DNA from: Panacibacter microcysteis
Lineage (GTDB): Bacteria > Bacteroidota > Bacteroidia > Chitinophagales > Chitinophagaceae
Assembly (NCBI RefSeq): GCF_015831355.1
Contig: NZ_JADWYR010000001.1
Span: 1,054,001-1,118,000 of the forward strand
Length of the DNA stretch: 64,000 nt
Direction: 5' to 3'
The translations under genes were made by a program, and so were the position numbers. The notes under the pieces are model-generated. The model was given only the letters and a program-made list of their open reading frames with translations, was not told where the DNA came from and made no database searches. Each line of letters opens with the position of its first letter. Within the stretch, counting starts at the first letter, position 1. Positions 27,117-37,300 of the stretch are shown here, in pieces.

Positions 27117-27779
27117 TTAATCATGCAGTACTTTCCAGCCCGCATGTGTTGAATAATTGTTGCGCATACTAAGCTGCATAAGCATAAGCTGCATGTTTTC
27201 CATAGATGCGCTCACTGAAATGTCTCCGGCTATTACAGGATTGAAACCTGCCTGGTCAACAAGCGATGATACTGTCTTTACCGCATCGTCATTGTTCCCT
27301 GCCACCAATACATCAAATACCTGCTCATTTATAGCCGGCAACATAAAATCTGTTGCATTAACAGTATTGAATGCTTTTACAACGTGTGCATAAGGTAAAA
27401 GCTCCTGCAACTCTTCCCCGGCACTTTTCCCGGTTATTGTTTTAAGAGCAGTAAAACTTTCTGTAAACGGGTTGGAGATGCTGATAACAATTTTACCCGT
27501 AGCCACCTGCCTGATTTTCTCTGCTACAAATTTTTCCGCTGCATATGGCACAGCGGGAATAATAATATCTGCCTCCCAGCAAGCATCAAATGCACATTGC
27601 ATGCACTCAACATTTGCCTGTGTGTGTGCCTGTAATATTTCCTGGTGCAGTAATGTAAGCTTATCCGTAGCCGAAGCAATCAATAGAAGACGGTAACTGC
27701 TTCCGGCAAGAGACTTAGCAATAGCCTTGCCCATACTTCCCGTTGCTCCTATTATCGCTATCGTTTTTTGTACCGCCAT
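27117..27779 (-). CDS. F420-type NADP oxidoreductase / Rossmann dehydrogenase
   Basis: 220 residues. A Rossmann NADP-binding N-terminus (TIAIIGATGSMGKAIAKSLAG) is followed by a pattern typical of the NADP oxidoreductase coenzyme-F420-dependent family: VVKAFNTVNATDF and DVLVAGNNDDAVKTVSSLV. In non-F420 organisms such proteins are general NADPH-dependent reductases; the substrate is unknown. It lies immediately upstream of the YceI gene and downstream of a Crp-family gene on the same strand. Confidence 0.85.
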   Translation of the reverse strand: MAVQKTIAIIGATGSMGKAIAKSLAGSSYRLLLIASATDKLTLLHQEILQAHTQANVECMQCAFDACWEADIIIPAVPYAAEKFVAEKIRQVATGKIVISISNPFTESFTALKTITGKSAGEELQELLPYAHVVKAFNTVNATDFMLPAINEQVFDVLVAGNNDDAVKTVSSLVDQAGFNPVIAGDISVSASMENMQLMLMQLSMRNNYSTHAGWKVLHD

Positions 27780-27872
27780 TTATTGTGATTACGGTGCAAA
27801 ACTACCTGCACTTTGCGCAATGCACCATTGAGGTAAAACAAGAAATAACGTTGATGTAGATCAATAAAAATA

Positions 27873-28454
27873 CTAACGGGTGGTGCTCATTTGCTTGCGT
27901 ATGCGGCTAAGGGTTTCGGGTGTAATGCCAAGGTAAGAGGCAATCATGTGTTGTGGTACGCGTTGAATAATATCCGGATAACTGTTTACAAGCCTCGTGT
28001 ATTTCTCTTCTGCGCTAAGGCTGAGGGAAGCCACAAGCCTGCGCTGCATCGCAATCATATTATTCTGTAAGAGCAGCCTGAAATATTTTTCCATAGCGGG
28101 TACAGCGGCCAGCATGGCTTCATTTGCCGCAGGCGTTAAGAGCAGTAGTTCTGCATCTTCCAGGGCATCTATATTATACATAGATGGTTCGCCCGTTAAA
28201 AAACTGTACATATCACCTACCCACCAACCTTCGAGGGCAAACTGGATTACATGCTCATTTCCTTTTTCGTGCAGGCTGTAAGAACGAAGCGCACCCTTTT
28301 CAACAAAGGTGGTGTATTTGCAAACATCACCTTCCTGCAGCAGGTACTGGCGTTTGCGCAGTTTTTTTGGAATAAAGAATGGCTTGATCCGCTCAAGTTC
28401 CTGTGCCGGTAAAGAAATTTTCTGGTTAATACTATGGAACAACTGCTCAAACAT
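27873..28454 (-). CDS. Crp/Fnr-family transcriptional regulator
   Basis: 193 residues. The cyclic-nucleotide-binding-like N-terminal beta roll has KRQYLLQEGDVCKYTTFVEKGALRSY and FALEGWWVGDMYSFL. The C-terminal winged helix has QHMIASYLGITPETLSRIRKQM. There is no Cys cluster like Fnr and no complete cAMP-binding Arg/Glu signature, so the ligand is unknown; this subtype is very common in Bacteroidota. It lies 93 bp upstream of the reductase/YceI pair on the same strand and may control it. Confidence 0.92.
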   Translation of the reverse strand: MFEQLFHSINQKISLPAQELERIKPFFIPKKLRKRQYLLQEGDVCKYTTFVEKGALRSYSLHEKGNEHVIQFALEGWWVGDMYSFLTGEPSMYNIDALEDAELLLLTPAANEAMLAAVPAMEKYFRLLLQNNMIAMQRRLVASLSLSAEEKYTRLVNSYPDIIQRVPQHMIASYLGITPETLSRIRKQMSTTR

Positions 28455-28630
28455 TCATGTGCTTTCTGCAAATATTACATAAATGTTGATTACAATAAAA
28501 CTGTGATAGCTGACAAGGTATAATCTGCTATTGAAAAATGTTATGGTTCAATTTGCAGTTGGCTGCTAATGGCATTATTCTGCCCGTTACTTCGCTTTGA
28601 TCTACGCACTTGCCGCACACCTTTACAGGC

Positions 28631-28650
28631 GTACAAGAGTGCGACGCAAC
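28631..28650 (-). repeat. Interspersed repeat core, subtype B (copy 11)
   Basis: Exact inverted subtype B core with the full flank AGGCGATGCCATCG, between the Crp-family and methyltransferase genes. Confidence 0.93.
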
Positions 28651-28689
28651 AGGCGATGCCATCGTATTCCAAAGCCGGGCTCCAAATAA

Positions 28690-29376
28690 CTATTTAACCC
28701 CCCGGATAAACAGCATGCTTCCTTTTACCACAGCGTTTATGGCATTTACTTTACCGTTAAACATGGCCAGTGTTTCTTCTGCCGTATATGGTTTGCCGAT
28801 CTCTTTTCGTTTGTGAAGTGCATTGAGATATTTTATACTGAAAGGTCTTTCTTTGATCAACGCAGAGAAATGAAAATCTCCGCCGGGCTTCAGTACACGT
28901 AATGCTTCGCTTACAAATGTTTCTTTGTCGTCAAACAAATGAATGATACCAAAACTTACCACGGAATCGAAGCTATTGTTATTGAACGGCATGTCGAAAG
29001 CGTTAGCCTGCAAAAAGAATAAATTGTTATTGATCTTGCCTCTTGTTACGCGGCCGCAGCCTATTCTTAGCATTTCTGTTGAGTTATCGAGCAGGAAAGT
29101 GTTGCGTCTTGTTTTACTGTATATAGCGGCTGTGTGTACGAGGCCGCCGCAACCGATATCGAGCAAATTACCTTTACCCTGCAAAATGGCACGGGCTGCA
29201 AACTGTCGGTAATCAGCAGGCGATGTACCCCAGAAAATCCTGTTGTACCAATGGCGCTGCACCAGCCACTCATAAAGCCTTGCCTTACCATCATACGGCG
29301 CGGAAAACGAATCGGGCAATACGGTCCATACCTGGTCATCTACAAAACTTACCGGTTTATTTAAAAGCGTTGTCAT
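28690..29376 (-). CDS. Class I SAM-dependent methyltransferase
   Basis: 228 residues. Motif I is NLLDIGCGGLVHTAAIY (near residue 75), followed by FLLDNSTEMLRIG, motif II NSFDSVVSFGIIHLF and the RVLKPGGDFHFSALI strand typical of the UbiE/COQ5-like group. An N-terminal aromatic stretch of about 60 residues (RLYEWLVQRHWYNRIFWG) suggests contact with a lipid or membrane substrate, but this is inference. The methyl acceptor is unknown. Confidence 0.9.
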   Translation of the reverse strand: MTTLLNKPVSFVDDQVWTVLPDSFSAPYDGKARLYEWLVQRHWYNRIFWGTSPADYRQFAARAILQGKGNLLDIGCGGLVHTAAIYSKTRRNTFLLDNSTEMLRIGCGRVTRGKINNNLFFLQANAFDMPFNNNSFDSVVSFGIIHLFDDKETFVSEALRVLKPGGDFHFSALIKERPFSIKYLNALHKRKEIGKPYTAEETLAMFNGKVNAINAVVKGSMLFIRGVK

Positions 29377-29512
29377 GTGAGTTTTTTATGCTGCTGTTCT
29401 TCAATGGAATTGTATAAACGGTTTGTAAAATTGAAGAATAATACTTTGCCGGGTTTCCCTCACCTGCATGAACTGTATAATCCGCCCCATGAACTGGCTG
29501 GCGACGGCGCAT

Positions 29513-29539
29513 AAAAAAAGTCCCGGTATAAACCGGGAC
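29513..29539 (-). terminator. Intrinsic terminator of the TonB-receptor/lipoprotein operon
   Basis: GTCCCGGT (29520-29527) pairs with ACCGGGAC (29532-29539). The A run at 29513-29519 becomes the U tract of the minus-strand transcript. It lies about 110 bp after the lipoprotein stop codon. Confidence 0.88.
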
Positions 29540-29645
29540 CGCCATGAGAATAATCTGCTTGCTTGTATGCTCTGCTATGAACGAAATTCAGCTTTTGTCT
29601 TTACTATACTGTAAACGGCAGAAGAATAAATTGTTAAGCCTGCTA

Positions 29646-31061
29646 TTAATTCAGGCCCATTTTTGACCATCCCTTCCACCAGTCTGCATCTGCAGAACCT
29701 GCAGGACCAACTGCACCACGGTATGTAACGGGTGTTAAGCCTGAAAGTTTTGCATTGCTGAAATCTGCCCCGCTCAATAATGGAGAACCTTCCTGCGGTG
29801 TTACATCGGGAGCACTATAATTAAATGCTGCTGCCAGTTTCAACTCATCATTAGATGCCACCACGCTGTTACCAAAAGTTGCTGTATTGAACCATTCAAG
29901 TGCAGACTCTGGTTTCCATGATGTAGGAGATGTAGCGCTTGCGGAGTAACTAACCGGCGTTGCACAACCTGCGATAATCGTGTTCTGAACAAACAAAGTA
30001 CCGGCAGCAATATTGAGGTCTGTAGGTGTTCCTTTGCTTGCATCTATCAATAAACCTGTAGGGAAGCCCATGATAACGGAGTTGAAGATAGAGATCGATG
30101 AATTTCTCCTGATCTGTGCGCCGGCAAGGTAAAGGCTGTTACCAATATTTGAGGTTGTAGCGCGAGGTCCAACAACGGTAATATTGCTATATACACCAGC
30201 TGTTTGTGGGGCCAATGTACTTCCGTTTGCGTCGTTGTCACTTTCAAATGATTCAGATTTTGAAATATCTGCGATAGCAGAATCTCTCACGATGATACCG
30301 AATTGAACTTTACCGCTCCAGCCATTGTCTGTATCAAAATCATCATCAAGTGTACTGATGAAAATAGTATGTTTCAGGTTTACGCTGCCGCCAAAACATT
30401 CAATGGCATCATCATTTGCTTTGAATATTTCTACGAAGTCAACGGTTGTTGCGTTACCAACACCGGCAAGTGTTAAACCATTCAACTCATTATCCGGAAG
30501 GTATGCGTAGCCGGCATATTCAATGCGCACATAACGAAGGGTACCTGAATTATCAGCATCGTTTGTACCGCCGTATACACCCAGGCCTTCAGCATTGTTA
30601 ACACCACCTTCAACGGAACCGATACCGGTAACACCATTGAAAGAAGCATTGGTTTTTGCATTGCCGAGGATAACGATACCGCCCCAATCGCCACGTGATG
30701 GTGTTGGCTGGTCTGAAGTAAACAAAATAGGTTTGTCTTTGGTACCATCTGCAATGATCTGGCAACCTCTTGTTATAACCAGTGTACCTCTTGAAGAAGC
30801 ACCCTTTTCGCCTTGTATTGTTGTACCTGCTTCGATAGTCAGTTTTGCACCATTTACCACATATACAATACCACGTATCTTATAGGTGTAATTAGCCTTT
30901 AATGTTCTGTCTGCAGATATTTTTCCTTCCAGTATGGTATTTTCAGCAGTTGAATCTGTACCGCCGTTATTCCCGCCAATAATGGTTACATCTTCTTCAA
31001 TTTTGCGGCAGGATGTCATCAGCACAATCGCAGCAACTAAAAGACTCAGAAACTTGTTCAT
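29646..31061 (-). CDS. Right-handed beta-helix-like surface lipoprotein, partner of TonB receptor
   Basis: 471 residues with a lipoprotein signal (lipobox LMTSC, Cys near residue 18). The mature part has repeated short beta-strand motifs that look like a parallel beta-helix: GATLTIEAGTTIQGEKGASSRG, SRGDWGGIVILGN, YVRIEYAGYAY and LDDDFDTDNGWSG. It is clearly related to the T9SS-tailed protein at 57124: both share GATLTI, LVITRG or LLITRG, and RGDWGG followed by VILGNA. It lies 53 bp downstream of a TonB-dependent receptor on the same strand and is followed by a terminator, so the pair is an operon. Molecular function is unknown; its surface location and receptor partner suggest substrate capture. 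Confidence 0.82.
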   Translation of the reverse strand: MNKFLSLLVAAIVLMTSCRKIEEDVTIIGGNNGGTDSTAENTILEGKISADRTLKANYTYKIRGIVYVVNGAKLTIEAGTTIQGEKGASSRGTLVITRGCQIIADGTKDKPILFTSDQPTPSRGDWGGIVILGNAKTNASFNGVTGIGSVEGGVNNAEGLGVYGGTNDADNSGTLRYVRIEYAGYAYLPDNELNGLTLAGVGNATTVDFVEIFKANDDAIECFGGSVNLKHTIFISTLDDDFDTDNGWSGKVQFGIIVRDSAIADISKSESFESDNDANGSTLAPQTAGVYSNITVVGPRATTSNIGNSLYLAGAQIRRNSSISIFNSVIMGFPTGLLIDASKGTPTDLNIAAGTLFVQNTIIAGCATPVSYSASATSPTSWKPESALEWFNTATFGNSVVASNDELKLAAAFNYSAPDVTPQEGSPLLSGADFSNAKLSGLTPVTYRGAVGPAGSADADWWKGWSKMGLN

Positions 31062-31114
31062 AAAGTGTTATTGATTTAAAAAAGTTGAATGACGAATGAA
31101 GTATTGTTTTATTA

Positions 31115-33931
31115 TTATCTGAAGTTGTAAGAGAAGGTTAAGCTTACACTGGTACCGTATCTTCTTGAAAGCGCCAGTGCATCAAGCCCGCTGCCATATT
31201 TTTTGTTACCATCAAGATCATGGTAAAATCTTGCACGCTGGTTGATGAGGTCTGAAATATTTAGTTTGATCTCACCTTTTTTATCTATAATCTTCTTAGC
31301 TATCTGCAGGTCGAGCAAAGGTCTTGGCGCTTCCCATACCGGTGGTAACTGTTCGTTGCCTACATACAGGATTCTGCGGCCTACCTGGTTGAAAAGTACA
31401 GTTGCATAAAATCCTTTCTCTTCAATATCATATTGCAGAGAAGCATTGATGAGGTATGGCGACTGGCCCTGCATAGGTCTGTTCAATACCTGCTGATCGA
31501 ATTTTACACGGTTGTAGATGTAAGAGAAATTACCGCCTACTGTAAACCTTTTGAAAGCCTGCATAAAATCGAGCTTCTTTCTAAACTCTATTTCTGCGCC
31601 ATAGGTTTGCGCACTGGTTTTGCCGTTGTCGAGGTAGTTAAAAGTGCTGGAAGAACCTGCCCCGGTCTGGTTAAATGCCAATTCAATTGGTTTATCGAAA
31701 TACTTGTAGAATACGCCCATGGTAATCAGTTCCCCGGGACGCTGGTATATCTCGTATCTCAGGTCTATATTGGAAACTTTTGTACGCTGCAGGTTTGGGT
31801 TACCTATGATTGTTGCACCAACTTCAAAATCGTAGAAAGCTGTGCCCGTAAGCTCCCTGAATTCGGGTCTTACCACTGTTTGCGATACTGCAAAACGTAA
31901 ATTAGACCTCGCATTTGTTTTAATGGTTGCATTTATTGCAGGCAGAAAATCGCCCACCTTGCTGTAACTGTAGCGGGGGTCAGACTTTCTTGTGCTGCCC
32001 ACCAGCTGATCGTAGTTTTCATAACGCACACCCCATACAACTCTCAACCAGTCTGTAAAATTGTTATCGAACTGTATGTAACCGGCATTGAGTATGGTGT
32101 TTGCCAGGTAGCGGAAATATATACCCGATAATTCATCAAAATGAAACTGGTTATCTGCTGTACCAAAATTTTGCGCAGCAAATATCTGTGACGGATCCAG
32201 CGCCCTTAGCGTTGGATTATCTGATGGTAATGAGATTGAGAAAGGTCTTGCATTGAACAACCTGTCCTTCACCTGGAAATTATAACCGGCTTTTACAGAT
32301 TGCTTTTTACCACCCAGGTTGTAGTTGGTGGTAACATCTCCGCCAAAGTTGTAAATGTAATCGTTCAGGTTGCTGTAATAAACGCTGCCTGTTTTTTGGG
32401 AAAGTGTATTGGACAACAACGCGAGGTATGGTGCATTGGGATCGGTAGGATCCTGGTTGTACTGTATACGGCGCTGCTGGGGAATGTATTGATCCAGGAT
32501 GCTGAAACTGCCAAACCAGTTGAATTTTGATTTTAATGACGGTATATTATGTTCGCCATTAAGTTGCGTATTGAAAAAAGTATTGTTCCTGAAGCCGTAT
32601 TCGTACGCTTTTATATTCTCACCCAACTGCGAATTGAATTCGAAATCCTTTCCTGTCCTCAGCGTGGTATAATCAGATGTGTTGATGTTGATCAGGTTTT
32701 TAAAACTGATCTTGTTATTGGTATTCAAACGCAATGAAAAGTTTGCCAGCGCACCCCATAACACATCCTGCGTGTACTTGTTGTTATGATAATCGAATGA
32801 AGCTTCCGCTTTGCTTTCATTGATGTTGAAAAACCTGTTTTCATAATCCAGGTTTCTTACGCTCCTGTTATAGGTAAGTGTAACAACACCGCCCAGGTCT
32901 TTTTTAAACAGTTTCGTGGTAAACCCGCCATTCATCTGGAACGACTGCCCAAGTGTATTCAGCAAACTTGTTTTCTGTGTAGGTGCCCATGTTTTGGCTG
33001 CAAGGTCTAAACCGAGCTGTGTTTTCTCTGCATTGCTCAATACCGCAAACTGGTTTTTTGTAGGAAAGTTATCCGGCAATGCCCTTGCACCATCATCCAT
33101 ACCCAGCCAGTCAAGTTTACCGCCTTTGTAGGTGTATATATCTTTACCAACGGTATTGGTATTAAAGTTTGAACCAACCTGAACGTTTAAAAAATTCTTT
33201 GCGGGAATATCCCTGGTGTTAACCTGTATCAAACCGCCGGCCCACTCTCCTGAATATTCGGGTATAAAAGTTTTGTTTACGATAATGTTTTCTACAATCG
33301 CTGCAGGAAAAATGTCGAATGAAAAGGTTTTCCTGTCCGGCTCTGTGCTCGAAAGCAACACACCGTTTAACATAGCCTGGTTATAACGGTCGCTTAAACC
33401 ACGTACCACAATATACCTTCCTTCCTGTATAGAAAGGCCTGTTACACGTTTCAATGCTTCACCGGTATTTTTATCGGGTGAGCGGCGTATAGCTTCTGCA
33501 GATATTACCTGCGCCACAGCATTGGTATTTTTCTGAAAAGTGATAAGTGCGTTGGTACTTTCTTTTCTTGCAGAAGTCTTTACGGTTACATTATCAAGGT
33601 CTGCTGTTTTTACAGCAAGTGTAATGTTCAGGTTATTTACCTGTCCTGCTGTTATCTCTACATCTGTCAATGTTTTGGTACCAAAACCTAGTGCAGAAAT
33701 TTCTATTTCATATTTTTTACCTGCAGGTAAGGTAAGTTCAAAGTGGCCATCTACATCTGTTGCCACTCCGGTATTGGTAGAAAGCACTTTTACAGATGCG
33801 CCAATTACGGGTTTATTGTTTTCATCAGCTACAGTTCCAGATACTTTGCCGGTCTGTGCAATCACAACCTGCGATATAAAAATCATCATTCCAAAAATCA
33901 CCAAACGGCTGAGCCATTTATTCAACTGCAT
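31115..33931 (-). CDS. TonB-dependent outer-membrane receptor (carboxypeptidase-regulatory-domain type)
   Basis: 938 residues. A signal peptide (residues 1-25) precedes a CarboxypepD_reg-like domain (about 27-110, GKVSGTVADENNKPVIGASVKV), a plug (about 130-240, with IVVRGLSDRYNQAMLNGVLL and ENIIVNKTFIPEYSGEWAGGLIQV), and a 22-strand-type barrel ending SVSLTFSYNFR with terminal aromatic residue. There is no SusD-like partner; instead a beta-helix lipoprotein follows. Six 11-bp PhoB-like direct repeats start 30 bp upstream of the ATG. A second receptor of similar architecture is encoded at 54003. Confidence 0.95.
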   Translation of the reverse strand: MQLNKWLSRLVIFGMMIFISQVVIAQTGKVSGTVADENNKPVIGASVKVLSTNTGVATDVDGHFELTLPAGKKYEIEISALGFGTKTLTDVEITAGQVNNLNITLAVKTADLDNVTVKTSARKESTNALITFQKNTNAVAQVISAEAIRRSPDKNTGEALKRVTGLSIQEGRYIVVRGLSDRYNQAMLNGVLLSSTEPDRKTFSFDIFPAAIVENIIVNKTFIPEYSGEWAGGLIQVNTRDIPAKNFLNVQVGSNFNTNTVGKDIYTYKGGKLDWLGMDDGARALPDNFPTKNQFAVLSNAEKTQLGLDLAAKTWAPTQKTSLLNTLGQSFQMNGGFTTKLFKKDLGGVVTLTYNRSVRNLDYENRFFNINESKAEASFDYHNNKYTQDVLWGALANFSLRLNTNNKISFKNLININTSDYTTLRTGKDFEFNSQLGENIKAYEYGFRNNTFFNTQLNGEHNIPSLKSKFNWFGSFSILDQYIPQQRRIQYNQDPTDPNAPYLALLSNTLSQKTGSVYYSNLNDYIYNFGGDVTTNYNLGGKKQSVKAGYNFQVKDRLFNARPFSISLPSDNPTLRALDPSQIFAAQNFGTADNQFHFDELSGIYFRYLANTILNAGYIQFDNNFTDWLRVVWGVRYENYDQLVGSTRKSDPRYSYSKVGDFLPAINATIKTNARSNLRFAVSQTVVRPEFRELTGTAFYDFEVGATIIGNPNLQRTKVSNIDLRYEIYQRPGELITMGVFYKYFDKPIELAFNQTGAGSSSTFNYLDNGKTSAQTYGAEIEFRKKLDFMQAFKRFTVGGNFSYIYNRVKFDQQVLNRPMQGQSPYLINASLQYDIEEKGFYATVLFNQVGRRILYVGNEQLPPVWEAPRPLLDLQIAKKIIDKKGEIKLNISDLINQRARFYHDLDGNKKYGSGLDALALSRRYGTSVSLTFSYNFR

Positions 33932-33960
33932 GTGTTAAATTTTGCGCAAAAGAACACATA

Positions 33961-34026
33961 CAATGTTATGGCCATGTTACGCCAATGTTAAGCAATCATT
34001 ACCGCAATATTACCGCAATGTTAACA
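33961..34026 (-). promoter_or_regulatory. Six tandem 11-bp direct repeats, PhoB-box-like
   Basis: Six consecutive units exactly 11 bp long: CAATGTTATGG, CCATGTTACGC, CAATGTTAAGC, AATCATTACCG, CAATATTACCG, CAATGTTAACA (plus strand). TTA stays at positions 6-8 of each unit. The 11-bp phase equals one DNA turn, as in PhoB half-site arrays. They lie immediately upstream of the TonB receptor ATG at 33931. The array and period are seen; PhoB as binder is inferred. Confidence 0.75.
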
Positions 34027-34110
34027 GCGACTATCGGCCTGTTTGCTAAGAGGTTACCTATAATTTTTTTATATGTATGTTGCCAGCTTTTGCACCATGT
34101 GGCATCGCCT

Positions 34111-34130
34111 GTTGTGTCACTCACTTGTAC
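34111..34130 (+). repeat. Interspersed repeat core, subtype A (copy 12)
   Basis: Exact core with flanks GTGGCATCGCCT and ATTTGGCTTTTATGGCAACT. Faces copy 13 as an inverted pair about 130 bp apart, in the divergent region between the TonB receptor and the FG-GAP lipoprotein. Confidence 0.93.
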
Positions 34131-34240
34131 ATTTGGCTTTTATGGCAACTGAAGCGACCCGGCATGCAGGCATGCGTGTAGTGCACCGGTGCAATTGATG
34201 GCAGCAAAACCGTGCCCGGGCTGCCGAAGCATGCACTGCA

Positions 34241-34260
34241 GTACAAGAGTGCGACGCAAC
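34241..34260 (-). repeat. Interspersed repeat core, subtype B (copy 13)
   Basis: Exact inverted subtype B core. Paired with copy 12, so a single inverted pair here contains one copy of each subtype. Confidence 0.93.
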
Positions 34261-34366
34261 AGTAGTTTCATTGAAAAACAAATGCCGGGCACCAAAAACA
34301 CTTACGCAGAATTTGCCGGCAGCGAAATTTGAATTAGTTTTCGCTTTTGATTTACGCACAGGCATT

Positions 34367-37300
34367 ATGAAAAATTTTATGGGTAAGAAACGGGGGCTGC
34401 TGATGTATAATGCCTGGATGTATTTTACCATAAGTATGTTATTGCTGGCATGTGGCACCAACAAAAACCAGCCTGCATTATTTGCGGTAAAAGAAAGCAG
34501 CGAAACAGGCCTTGCATTTACCAACACACTTTCTCCCACAGATAAGTTCAATGTTTTTCACTACATGTATTACTACAACGGCGCAGGTGTTTGTGCCGGT
34601 GATTTTAATAATGATGGCCTGGCCGATCTTTTCTTTGCTGCCAACCAGGGAGAAAACAAAATGTTCCTGAACGAAGGCCAACTTCATTTTAAAGACATTA
34701 CCAAACAAACCCGCATTCCGCAGGATGGCGGCTGGAGCACCGGCGTTTCTGTGGTTGACATAAACAATGATGGCCTGCTGGATATTTATGTATGCCGTGT
34801 AGGTAAATATGAAATACTCAACAGCAAAAACCAGTTTCTTATCTGCAAGGGCATTGACAAAAACGGTATTCCGTTTTATGCAGATGAAGCCCCGGCCATG
34901 AAGCTCGATTTTGTCGGCTTTAGCACGCAGGCTGCGTTCCTGGATTATGACCTGGACGGCGATCTTGACATGTACCTGCTGAACCACTCCTTACACCAAA
35001 ACGGTACTTACGGCCCACGCCAGATTCTGCTGGGTAAAAAAAACGCAACATCCGGCGACCGCTTTTACAAGAATGACAACGGTCATTTTACAGATATCAC
35101 AGATTCAACCGGTATTCACAGCTCTGTAATTGGTTATGGCCTGGGCATTGTGGTGGCCGACATAAATATGGATGGCTACCCGGATGTTTATATTGGCAAC
35201 GATTTTCATGAAAACGATTACCTGTACATCAACCAGCGCAATGGTACTTTTAAAGACACCCGGGAAGATGCATTAACGCATACCAGCCAGTACACCATGG
35301 GGGTAGATGCAGCCGATCTTACCAACGATGGGTTACCGGAGATCGTAACATCTGATATGCTTGCTTATGACCCTTATATTTTAAAACGCTCTGAAGGGTC
35401 TGACCAATACGATGTACAGCATATTAAACAACAATATGGCTATGCTAAACAGGAAACCCGCAACAGCCTGCAGTTTAACCGGGGCAATGGTTTTTACAGC
35501 GAGACGGGTTTGTATTCCGGCATGGCTGCTACAGACTGGTCGTGGTCTTCGCTCATCTTCGATTTTGATAATGATGGCCGGAAAGATATTTTTATTGCCA
35601 ACGGCATTCCCAAACGCCTGAACGATATTGACTACATTAACTATGTATCTAATGATGAGGTGCAGGTTAAAATACGGATGAACAATGTTGGGGAAAAGGA
35701 TATGGCACTGATAGAAAAATTTCCTGAAATAAAAGTGCCCAATAAATTTTACCGGAATGATGGCGCCCTTAAGTTTACCGACATGGCGGGTGCCATAGAT
35801 AATGACAAAGGCAACTACTCCAACGGAGCATTGTATGCAGATCTTGATAACGACGGCGACCTGGATATTGTAGTAAATAATATTGATGAGCCTGCTTTGC
35901 TGTACGAAAATCTGACCAGTACTGCTGCAGCGGGCAACTATATTGCACTGCGCTTACAAGGCAATGCACAAAACGTCAATGCAACCGGTGCTAAGGTGCT
36001 TGTGTTTTGTGATGATAGTGTAAGAACATACCAGAAAAACCCGGTTCATGGTTTTCTGTCCAGTATAGAAACCCCGCTGCATTTTTCAGTAAACAGCAGC
36101 AGGATTGATTCTGTTTGCCTCGTATGGCCTGATAATACTTATGAGCAGTTAAACTGGCGGGCAGATACCAATAAAATTGTAACCAAAACATACCGGCCTG
36201 GGCTGCCTGCCTTCGATTATAACAGTCTTGCAAGATTCGATACACTGCATACCAACAAGCTTTACAATGTCACCGGTCAAACGCAGTTGCTGTACAGGCA
36301 TATTGAATCTGACTTCCAGGAATTTAACCGCGAACCATTGATACCGCATATGCTTTCTACCGAAGGTCCGGCACTGGCAGTGGCTGATATCAACGGAGAC
36401 GGGCTCGATGATGTGTTTATCGGTTCTTCCAAAAGAAACAGGGCTGTTGTGTACACGCAGCAAACCAACGGCACTTTTGCACTTACACAACAACCGGCAC
36501 TGGTACTTGACAGTATGTATGAAGACGTTGATGCCTGTTGGGCAGACGTAAACAATGATAAAACACCTGATCTTATTGTTGCCAGCGGTGGCAACGAATA
36601 CCAGCACAAAGACATTCACCAGGCGCCGCGCATTTACCTGAACGATGGCAAAGGCAACCTGCAAAAACTACCCGGCGCTTTTAATGACGTCTTCCTTACA
36701 GCTTCCTGCGTGGCGGCAGCAGATTTTAATGGGGATGGCTTTGTTGATCTTTTCTTTGGTGCAAGAACTACCCCATGGCAGTATGGCAATATACCGCCAT
36801 CTTTCCTGTTACAGAATGATGGCACCGGGCACTATAAAAATGTAACATTACAGGCAGCAAAAAATCTTTCACAGGTTGGTCTTGTAACCAATGCAAAGTG
36901 GTTCGATCTTGATAAAGATGGAGATACAGACCTGCTGCTGTCGCTTGAGTGGGATGGTATATGCGCATTCATTAATGATAAAGGCACATTTACAAAACAA
37001 TACCTTACCAACAAAAAAGGCTGGTGGAATTTTTCTTTGCCCTGCGATGTGGACAATGACGGTGATATAGACATCATTGCCGGCAACCTTGGCTTAAACA
37101 GCAGGCTACAGGCTTCAGATAAAGAGCCCGTGCAACTTTACTTCAACGATTTTGATAATAACGGTGTAAAAGAGCAGGTACTTACTTTTTATTTACAGGG
37201 CAGGCAAATACCCTTTGCTACCAAAGATGAACTTGAAAAGAAAATGCCGGTGTTGAAGAAACAATTCCTGTATGCAGAAGATTTTGCGAAAGCTTCTTTA

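Noticed and set aside
33540-33938. Plus-strand ORF opposite the TonB receptor signal region
   Set aside because: It is a frame shadow of the receptor gene and ends in the complement of the signal peptide.
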